Of a DNA stretch of 64,000 nucleotides, positions 56,066 through 64,000 are shown one piece after another. Position 1 is the stretch's first letter, and each line of letters opens with the position of its first letter. Source of the DNA: Tetracentron sinense (Eukaryota; Streptophyta; Magnoliopsida; Trochodendrales; Trochodendraceae); NCBI GenBank assembly GCA_015143295.1, contig CM026560.1, positions 8,372,501 to 8,436,500 on the forward strand, in the 5' to 3' direction. Below the pieces are notes generated by a model that was not told the origin of the DNA, did not search any database, and worked only from the letters and a program-made list of their open reading frames with translations. The translations under genes and the position numbers were made by a program.

Positions 56066-56785
56066 CTACCCTTTTTGTGAGGGTTGTGAGGAGACTGAGG
56101 CCAATGCTGACAGTGATGGTGAGGTTTCTTTCATGAGGGGTGTTTGAGGATTTGGTGTTGGAGGCCGCATTGGTGGTGCTGCACAGACTGGGATCACTGA
56201 TTGAATTTGAACAGCTGGGGCGATGCTGTGTGAATGGAATCCACCAGTATTGAGAATTCTCGGCAGAGGGATAGCTGTAGCTGAAGATGAACTAGGAGAT
56301 CTAGAAGGCCTGCTCCTAATCTGGGTTTGCTGGATACTGTGATCAGGCAATGGAACATTGAGCCTTCCAGTGTTTGACAGCTCTAATGGCCTGTAAGTAG
56401 GGTTTGGCCCGAAGAGAGAACTTGAATTTGATTTGGGATCCTTCTCAATGGGTTTCTTTATGATATCTGATTTCCCATCAAGGCATTCTTCATCCTTTTG
56501 ATGTTCTTCAAATGGAGGTAGGATCTCTTGTATCTGAACTTGTGATTTGCTCCTGAATTGTGCTGATATGGACATGTTTGATGAAGTTGGTGGTAAGATC
56601 TTTGAAGCTGTTGGAAGAGGAGGTGGAGGAAGAAGAGCTGAGAAGCAGCTCTGTTGCTGATTCTGTGGTTGGGTTGGACAAACAGAGGAGAAATCTGATA
56701 ACAAATTCATGTGCCTCCATTGTCGATACTGCATAGTGTTATGGGAGGAAGAACCAGTGCTATTGTCTCTATAACCTGACATCAT
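56066..56785 (-). CDS. Pro/Ser-rich ORF, host-gene-like first exon, unidentified
   Basis: 239 codons on the minus strand from ATG 56785 (MMSGYRDNSTGSSS) to TAG 56066. Gln/Ser/Pro-rich and low in complexity (ALLPPPPLPTASK; SRSPSSSSATAIPLP; AAPPMRPPTPNPQT), with no catalytic motif or membrane segment seen. A GA-rich leader lies upstream (CT repeats on plus at 56934-56952), typical of plant genes. Near the stop, AGGGTAGGAAG could be a splice donor, so this may be the first exon of a longer gene. It is tail-to-tail with the CACTA gene 66 bp away. Could be a captured host exon or the remains of a disrupted gene; I do not recognise the protein. Confidence 0.5.
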   Translation of the reverse strand: MMSGYRDNSTGSSSHNTMQYRQWRHMNLLSDFSSVCPTQPQNQQQSCFSALLPPPPLPTASKILPPTSSNMSISAQFRSKSQVQIQEILPPFEEHQKDEECLDGKSDIIKKPIEKDPKSNSSSLFGPNPTYRPLELSNTGRLNVPLPDHSIQQTQIRSRPSRSPSSSSATAIPLPRILNTGGFHSHSIAPAVQIQSVIPVCAAPPMRPPTPNPQTPLMKETSPSLSALASVSSQPSQKG

Positions 56786-57687
56786 TCTTGTTTGAACCAA
56801 AATCCTCTTCTGTATGCCCCATGCCCTGTTCACACTCTTATTGTGAGATCCAAAGACAAACCATCACTCCATTTAACAGCCACCCAATCTGTATCTCTTC
56901 CTCCTTAGTTCTCTGCATCATAGAAAGGAACCCTCTCTCTCTCTCTCTCCCTCGTATTATGATAATCCACCATGTTATGTTGGAACATAGAGAATTCAGA
57001 GAATTCTAAGAACTTCTATGGGAGAGGAGAAAGACCTCTCTTATCCTCTCTTCCCTGCCTCACGGTCCTCTCCTTTTCTCTCTAGTTCAGCCCATCTAAC
57101 CACCATTAAACCTGTAAAACAGTCCCCCATTTAGCCTCCATGAATGTCCCCAACACCACTCCATCAAACCACACTAACAGCCCCAAAATAACTTGTCCAA
57201 AGCCACATGTTCGGGCCTAAGAGCAGCAGCTCAGAACCCTTGTTTTCATGCCCAACAGCAGCCATCAATAGCAGCCTCCACTACTTACACCAGCAAGGAA
57301 GCACGCCCAAGATCAGCGGCCGCAGCTCACCATCTCCCTTCTCTTCTCAGATCGTCCAGGAGCTTTAGTAGCCTAGCAGCAGCTCCTCCTTTCCCACCTC
57401 TTCCACGACAACAGTGGGTAAGCCTCTTTCATTTCTCTTGCCTTGTTAGTTTAAGATCACTAGGTAGTTTACGATCAATAAGAAATGCGCCAGTTGTTGT
57501 TGCTGAATTTGCAATAGCACAAACTCAGCAGTAGTGATGTAGTGCCTTTTGTTGAGACCTAATGATGAGATAGGATCACAACCAATTGCGTTGAATTCAA
57601 TTAAATATGTGACACATGTTGATTGGAAAAGAGAAAAAAATTACAGAATTTGAATTTTCGGCTTCTTTCTATCGTTCAATCCATATG
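56786..57687. other. Gene-free stretch before element E
   Basis: Leader of the minus-strand ORF to about 56960, then low-complexity, C/A-rich sequence (57060-57420) with a frame of 113 codons on plus that lacks a convincing start and domain. No CACTA 3' terminus is found here. Confidence 0.5.
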
Positions 57688-59556
57688 TGTAGCACCCCGG
57701 ACTTTTTCATCATTAATGAATAGCACCTTCATAGCTAATTGGCCGTTTTCATAGTTTTCGTAGTCTAATTAATAATAAGGGAGAAATCGGTAATTCCGAA
57801 ACGTCAGAAATGTTCGTTTTCGAAAGACGGATCCAACGCAAGTTGAATCGTCGAAATCCGACAAGCGAGTAAAAAGATATGGTCGAAACAGTCCGGACAT
57901 CACAGAGCACCGATCGCTCGGTCATTACCTGCGATCGATCGGTCCACTACCGATCGCTCGATGGCTATCGCACGGTTAACTTTTTTGTATGGGGAAAAAT
58001 TCCAGAGAGTGTGTTTTTGACCGATCTCTCGGTCATAACATCGATCGATCGGTAAGCCACCGATCGCTCGGTCCATACCACCGATCGATCGGTCATACGC
58101 AATTTTTCTTCATTAAGGGTGTTTAAGACTTTAAACACAACCCCTTGCCTATAAATAGGCTGAGTTCGTGCCTTAGGGTTTCAGAAACCCTCTGTGCCCT
58201 ATCTTAGGAGATTTTGAGGGAGAGAAGAAGGAGAGGAACTACTTGTTGATCAAGCTTGTGGAAGATCAAGGTTCTTCCACTTCCCTTGGTGATTCTCAAC
58301 CAAGAACACAAGGTTATTGCTTGTTCAAGCCTTTGGGAATCAAAATCTTTGATTTCACCAAGGTAGATACACTCTACTACAATCTTGCAATCCTACTAGT
58401 TACTAGATATGATTCTTCTTATATATGCCCTATCTAGATGTATTGATTCTATGTATGAAAAGGTGTGATTATATACTTGGATGAAGGATTACTATTATGA
58501 TGCACTCTAAGTGTTTGATAAAATACCTCTAAGGGATTCTATGCTTAAATACGATGATTTCTCTTATTAAGTGCATATGCTCGCATGCCTCGCATGAACC
58601 GATGGTTTCCATGGATTTCTCAAAGTACAAATAAAGGTTTTTCACGAAAAGACGAATAATGAATGATTCTAAGTAACTCTATGATTTCTCTAAGATCGTT
58701 TCACAAGCTCTAAGGATCCTACTATGCTCACAAGAGAACCCTATGATAATGCTCTAAGATCGTCTCACAAGCTCCACGGATCACAATAAAATGCTCTAAG
58801 ATCTCTAAGGTTATGCTCTATGGAAATGTTCTACGGTATTGCTCTATGCTCTATGCTCTATGTCTCTACGGATCATAATGACTCTAAGTAACTCCATGAA
58901 CTCACAAGAACTCATAAGGCTATGATTATCGATTGACTCACACGGTTACAGTTTTGGTTTCGAATATTATCTCATATATGTTTTCACGGTTTCCATGCTT
59001 TAAGGATTGTTCGGATTTCATTCTCCATGTCTTGTATGCTCCATGCCTAACCGCTTTATTGTTCTTAGTTTGTATACACTGAGTATTCCATGCTCAGTCG
59101 ATATTGTTATGATCGGCAGGTGCTCGGGTTCCATTCGATTTGTGTGGCGACGAACCTTGGGTCGAGGAAGAGTACCGTGACCCGGAGCCTTCCATGGATC
59201 ACTATCATGACGATGGTGCTCTAGATAGGAGTCGTGACTTCGATTTCTGTTGATCGACCGACTTAGAACTTGTGTCATTTTGTTATGTGAGTGTGGGGTT
59301 TGTCCACTCCACTTTTGGGTTTCTCACACTTGTATACTTGTTGGTTCTTACTTGAGCCAAGCTATAGGAGTATTCTTTTGCTTCCGCTATGTTTAGTATT
59401 TTATTTTCCGCTGTGCATTGTATTTCGTTTCCGTTATGTATATTCAGGTACTCTGACAGGTTTCCACGTGTGCCTTATGTATCATACTGGAGGTATGGTA
59501 CGGCGGTCACGAGTCAACTTACCCTTAACTCCTAGGGGGTATTTTGGGTCGCGACA
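57688..59556 (+). repeat. 5' LTR of element E
   Basis: 1.87 kb, starts TGTAGCACCCCGGAC and ends GGGTCGCGACA. Conserved U3 block about 57808-57885, ACCGATCG(A/C)TCGGT array 57909-58098, TATA box CCTATAAATAGG near 58149, ATG-free exon to 58362 with donor GT 58363, repeats with TCTAAGATCGT and TCACAAGCTC (58675-58800), perfect stem-loop 59078-59098 and acceptor TCGGCAG ending 59119. Confidence 0.93.
59119..59253 (+). CDS. Acidic LTR mini-ORF, family E
   Basis: 44 codons from GGT 59119 to TGA 59251-59253: GARVPFDLCGDEPWVEEEYR, then an Asp/His-rich tail ending DFDFC. An in-frame TGA lies just upstream of TCGGCAGGT, and the nearby ATG is out of frame. So this copy can be expressed in the conserved frame only through splicing at the AG (or an unusual start). 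Confidence 0.42.
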   Translation, partial: GARVPFDLCGDEPWVEEEYRDPEPSMDHYHDDGALDRSRDFDFC

Positions 59557-59560
59557 GACT

Positions 59561-59572
59561 TGGTATCAGAGC
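59561..59572 (+). other. Primer binding site of element E
   Basis: TGGTATCAGAGC four bases after the LTR end, as in A and D. Confidence 0.93.
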
Positions 59573-59923
59573 TAGTTATGTCTAATGACAGACTTAGTTA
59601 GGTCACTCAGGCTTGGTCTAAGCGGAAGTAATTCCTATGAGTTGAACTTAGAACTCAGAAGGACTCAGTTGTCTTAGGCTTGTTACCACGACATAACCGG
59701 TATCAAGTGAATCTTTAGGTCAGTATAGGATCCGAGATTGATGTGGTCCTATGCGAGGTTCTAGTATAGGCTCTAAAGTATAATTATATGATGATGTATA
59801 TATACCTCGATGTATACTATGTGCGGTATAGCATTTCATGATTATTGAATTGCTATATGATATGTGAGGTTTGGTATCCAGTTAGACTCATGTTTTGCCA
59901 AATTGATCTCAGGATTCGATATC

Positions 59924-61139
59924 ATGAGACGTGGCAATCGGGGTCGAGGTTACCATACTCGGAGGGCCGAGAGTGAAGTTCCGAGAGAAGAGGAACCGTT
60001 GTACTTCACGAATGCGATGGACTCCATAGCCGAGACTTTGGCATTGTTGGCAGCAAGGCCTATGCCTACCCCACCGTCCACGCCTGTGCCTACACCGGTG
60101 CATCACACCGCGGGGCTCGAAGCTTTTAGGAGACTGTGGCCTCCTACATTCTATGGCACTCTGGACCCCATGGTGGCCGAGTCTTGGATTATGCAACTGG
60201 AGAAGACCTTCCGGGCTCTCCGTTGTACCGATGAGCAGAGGGTAGAATGGGCTTCCTTCGTGATGGAAGGTGAAGCCGAACACTGGTGGAGAGCTGCCCA
60301 AAGGCAGAGAGATGTTGCTAAGGCAGGTGTGCCCTGGACTTGGGCGGAGTTCTTAGAGACCTTCAGGGAACAGTACTTTCCCAGGTTTATTCGGGAACAA
60401 AAGGCGAGAGAGTTTATGCTTTTGGAGCAAGGGTCGATGAGCGTAGCCGAGTATGAGGCTAAGTTCACCGAGTTGTCCAGGTTTGCTCCGCACTTGGTGG
60501 CTACTGAAGACCTACAGGTCAGGAAGTTTGAGATGGGCTTGAAGGCTTTCATCCGAGATCGGGTGTCCATTCTCCAGGTAGAGTCTTGGAGAGAGATAGT
60601 AGGGAAGGCAAAGATCGCCGAAAAGAATGCGGAAGACTTCGTGAGAAGAAGAGACAGTGGCTTCGGGAAGAACATGTCTCGGGGTCAGACGAGTAGTTCT
60701 TCAGAGAAGAGGACTAGGACTGCACCGTACCAGTTCTCCCAGCCGATTTCGGCTCAGAGACCTTCTTTTGCGCCTCAGGCACCGCGTCCTACGGCATCGC
60801 AAGCTACGAGGGTTATGCCTCCGGCTTCCTCCGCATCGCAGACATTTGAGGAGTGCGCCGAATGTGGTCGTCGGCATAAGACTGGAGATTGCCGAAGAAT
60901 GTCAGGTGGATGCTTCCACTGTGGCGAGGTGGGCCATATGATTCGAGATTGCCCGCGCAAGCAGTCACAGTCTGGATCACAGGGAGTTCGGCCTCCAGGC
61001 AGGCAGAATTCACTTCAGGGGTCTTCATCTCAGGCCTCTAGATCCTTGCAGCCTACCCAGCAGCCTCGTCAGGCAAACCAGGGCAGAGTCTTTGCCATGA
61101 CTGATAGAGACGCACAGGCATCTGATGATGTTGTGCAAG
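59924..61139 (+). CDS. gag: gag of element E (capsid and nucleocapsid)
   Basis: Structural Gag, intact. ATG 59924 is chosen because it starts MRRGNRGRGY, matching A, and follows the acceptor-like GATCTCAG; a longer frame upstream has only a GTG start. Capsid core: WPPTFYGTLDPMVAESWI, EGEAEHWW, then MSVAEYEAKFTELSRFAPH (about residues 85-200). A basic, Ser/Gln-rich linker follows, then CAECGRRH and the CCHC knuckle CFHCGEVGHMIRDC. The end ...RVFAMTDRDAQASDDVVQ is the usual Gag-protease boundary. Spliced RNA continues into protease at 61278; unspliced RNA ends at TGA 61181-61183, adding 14 residues from the intron. Confidence 0.93.
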
Positions 61140-61277
61140 GTACGCGCGAACTAGTCTTTGTCAAAGTTCTAATATTGCCATGATATATTCGTATCTATAT
61201 ATGTCCTATGTGGTGTTTTGCGATGTTTGTATCTATATGTACAGTTGTGTTATAACTGGGATGATTCAAATGCTCAG
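61140..61277 (+). other. Intron between gag and pol of element E (138 bp)
   Basis: Donor CAAG then GTACGCGC at 61140, acceptor AAATGCTCAG ending 61277. It contains in-frame TGA, TAA and TGA. Splicing joins CAA-G to GT-TCG in frame, giving [20 protein letters not shown], colinear with A and with intronless relatives. Length is a multiple of three, as in A (135). Confidence 0.85.
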
Positions 61278-64000
61278 GTTCGTTGCTCGTAAATGAATGT
61301 TTGGCAAGAGTGTTGATAGACACAGGATCCACTCACTCGTTCGTTTCACCAAGCTTTGCCAAAGGCTTTACGTCCGAGCCAAGCAAGCTACCTAGGGAGT
61401 TGTCCATTTCAACTCCATTGGGAAAATCTATTGAGACAGATAAAGTGTATCCGGATAGTGTTGTACAAGTCATGCAGCACGAGTTGCCAGTCGACTTGAT
61501 CCTTCTGGGAATTCAGGATTGGGATTTCGATGTCATCCTAGGTATGGATTGGCTCTCAACTCACCATGGACACGTGGCGTGTTTCGAGAAGGTGGTGCAT
61601 TTTAAACCCGTGGGGTTAAAGCCGTTTCATTTCAGGGGACTTCAGAGAAGAGACATTGCCCGCTTTGCAACTCTTAGTCTCGAGGGTGTAGAAGTGCGAG
61701 ACTCCACACCCATTCCAGTGGTATGTGAGTATATGGATGTTTTTCCAGAAACCTTGCCGGGATTGCCTCCCGATCGTGCAATCGAGTTTGCGATTGAGCT
61801 AGCTCCAGGCACAGTTCCGATTTCGAGAGCTCCGTATAGGATGGCCCCTATTGAGCTTAAGGAGTTAAAAGAGCAGTTAGAAGAATTGCAAGGCCTTGGT
61901 TTTATCCGGCCAAGTGTTTCACCTTGGGGAGCTCCGGTTCTCTTCGTGAAGAAGAAAGATGGATCAATGCGTCTGTGCATTGATTACAGGCAATTGAACA
62001 AGGTCACGATCAAGAATCGTTATCCATTGCCTCGGATAGACGACTTGTTTGACCAATTGAAGAGTGCGCAGTTTTTCTCCAAGATTGACATTCGATCTGG
62101 TTATCATCAGTTGAAGATCAAGAAAGAGGACATTCCGAAGACAGCATTCCGAACTCGATACGGCCATTACGAGTTTTTGGTCATGTCTTTTGGACTGACT
62201 AACGCACCGGCAGCATTCATGGGTTTGATGAATCGGGTGTTCAGATCGTCTCTCGATCAATGTGTGATCGTGTTCGTAGATGATATCCTTGTGTATTCAC
62301 AGTCACAGGAGGATCACACGAGAGATCTCCGTCTGGTCTTGCAGACACTTCGAGAGCATAGTCTGTATGCTAAGTTGAGCAAGTGCGAGTTCTGGCTGAA
62401 CAAGGTGTCTTTTCTTGGACACGTGGTATCTGCTGAAGGTATTTCAGTTGATCCTGCAAAGATTGAAGCGGTGATGAATTGGGAAAGGCCGAAGAGTGTC
62501 ACCGAGATTCGTAGTTTCCTCGGGTTGGCAGGGTATTACAGAAGGTTTGTGGAAGGATTTTCAAGTTTAGCAGCTCCACTTACCTATCTCACACGGAAGA
62601 ACACGAGGTTCACTTGGAGTGATAAGTGCGAGGCTAGTTTCTTGGAGTTGAGAAAGAAGCTTACTTCGGCTCCTGTTCTTACAGTTCCATCTGGGAGCGG
62701 TGGTTTCGAAGTCTATAGTGATGCTTCACTAGTGGGACTTGGATGTGTTTTGATGCAGCATAAAAAGGTGGTCGCCTATGCTTCTCGTCAGCTGAAGGAG
62801 CATGAGCAAAACTACCCCACACATGACTTAGAGCTCGCTGCAGTCATCTTTGCACTGAAACTTTGGCGTCACTACCTCTACGGAGAAGAGTTCGTGGTGT
62901 TCACAGACCACAAGAGCTTGAAGTATCTTTTCCTCCAGAAGGAGTTGAATATGAGGCAGCGTCGTTGGATGGAGTTCATGAAGGACTACGACTGTTCCAT
63001 CCAGTACCACCCGGGTAAGGCTAACGTGGTAGCCGATGCTCTTAGCAGAAAACCTTACGGAGTTATGGCTCAATTGAGAGTGCAAGAGTGGAAGTTATTA
63101 TATGATATGTGTCATTTGGACACTACTCTCAGGCATGTCACCTATGGGCCGATAATGTCCAATGTGGTGGTTAGGCCACAGATCCTGAGCCAGATCAAGG
63201 AGTTACAGAATTCAGATATGGAGTTGCTTGCTTACCGAGACAAGTCGGTGAGTAACGGCAATCAGGAGTTCACTTTAAATGGTGATGGTGCTATCACATT
63301 TAAGGGCAGGTTGTGTGTCCCCGCCGACACAGTTTTGAGGGATGAAATTTTGAATGAAGCTCACCGATCAAAGTACACGGTACATCCGGGAGGTACCAAG
63401 ATGTACCAGAATCTCAAGAAGCACTACTGGTGGCGAAACATGAAGAGGGAAGTCGCTGAGTACGTCGCCAGATGTTTGATTTGCCAGCAGGTAAAAGCCG
63501 AACATCAAAGGCCGGCAGGTCTTTTGCAGTCTCTTCCTATTCCGGAGTGGAAATGGGAGAACATCTCGATGGATTTCATTGTGGGTTTGCCGCGAACGGT
63601 GAAGGGCTCCGATGCTATTTGGGTGATTGTGGACAGGTTGACTAAGTCTGCACATTTCATTCCGTACCGAACTACTTTCAATGCAAATCAGTTGGTAGCC
63701 CTATATGTTAAGGAGGTGGTTCGACTGCACGGTGTGCCAGTTTCTATCGTGTCTGATCGAGATCCTCGGTTTACTTCCAGGTTTTGGAAAACTTTCCAGG
63801 ATGCTATGGGTTCTCGTTTAGAATTCAGTACCGCCTTCCATCCCCAGACCGATGGACAAACGGAGAGGGTGAATCAAGTAGTGGAGGATATGCTCCGAGC
63901 TTGTATGCTGGATTTTCAGGGTAGTTGGGAGGAACAGTTGCCGTTGGTTGAGTTTGCCTACAACAATAGCTATCAGGCAAGCATCCAGATGGCACCTTTT
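61278..64000 (+). CDS. pol: pol of element E: protease, RT, RNase H, integrase (right end outside)
   Basis: Single open frame to the window end. Protease with [20 protein letters not shown] near 61308 and [11 protein letters not shown] begins near 61850 ([20 protein letters not shown]) with catalytic FVDDILVYS near 62275. RNase H has [10 protein letters not shown] near 62715, [20 protein letters not shown] and [11 protein letters not shown]. Integrase has the zinc region [20 protein letters not shown] ... CLICQQVK (63380-63490), first Asp in SMDFIVGLP, second in VSDRDPRF and Glu in [14 protein letters not shown]. No lesion seen. It has no ATG of its own near the start and depends on the gag-pol splice. 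Confidence 0.93.

Larger units (their letters stand above)
57688..64000 (+). mobile_element. Gypsy element E (chromovirus type), right end outside the window
   Basis: 5' LTR 57688-59556, primer site 59561-59572, leader, gag, intron and pol, open to the last base. No stop or frameshift seen in gag or in pol after the intron. It is the best-preserved element here. The 3' LTR and target duplication lie outside. Confidence 0.93.

Noticed and set aside
57193..57534. 113-codon plus-strand frame, Ala/Ser-rich
   Set aside because: Starts at a non-ATG codon, low complexity, no family recognised, and close to repeat debris.
61140..61277. Ribosomal frameshift or stop readthrough as the link from gag to pol
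   Set aside because: Gag and pol are in the same frame, so no shift is needed. Three in-frame stops and non-conserved sequence in the gap make readthrough unlikely, while GT/AG removal restores the protein exactly.

Overview
The window is nuclear DNA of a flowering plant, packed with transposable elements. Evidence: Ty3/Gypsy chromovirus-type LTR retrotransposons with a plant initiator-tRNA-Met primer site, an En/Spm (CACTA) transposon with spliced plant-type transposase genes, a hAT miniature element, LINE and Copia-like debris, and spliceosomal introns. I cannot name the species. No complete ordinary host gene is visible; the only host-gene-like piece is a Pro/Ser-rich ORF at 56066-56785 (-).

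Layout. 1-1252: right part of an old Gypsy LTR. 1253-21395: a minus-strand Gypsy element (family C) part of which is tandemly duplicated (1440-7153 and 7154-20828). Both copies carry a family-A Gypsy insertion at the same base: a solo LTR in copy 1 (2315-5214) and a full element in copy 2 (8032-18879). 21396-21729: LINE ORF1 fragment. 21960-24457: solo LTR B with perfect 5-bp target duplication. 24463-33066: gene-free, CACTA-like and Copia-like LTR debris, then partial LTR F. 33067-34870: LTR G with a hAT insertion. 35466 to about 56000: a CACTA element whose transposase (39657-53862) is split by Gypsy element D (42214-52808), itself carrying a reverse solo LTR (42302-45121). A second transposase gene (54906-56000) follows. 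57688-64000: Gypsy element E, with gag and pol open to the window edge.

How the parts work together. In A and E, gag and pol lie in one frame but are separated by a short intron (135 and 138 bp) with stops; removing it joins Gag to protease on a conserved codon. The LTRs of eight families share a layout although their DNA has diverged: a ~75-bp conserved U3 block; a family-specific array of short palindromes or repeats; often a TATA box; a 200-330 nt first exon almost free of ATG that ends at a conserved splice donor; usually hairpin-forming tandem repeats; a small stem-loop with covarying bases just before an AG acceptor; then a short acidic, aromatic reading frame built around PWVEEEY. The shared primer site TGGTATCAGAGC follows the LTRs of A, C, D and E. 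This suggests that these elements use splicing far more than the usual single-transcript model of plant Gypsy elements. It is the best candidate here for an undescribed system, and it rests on comparing copies within this one window.
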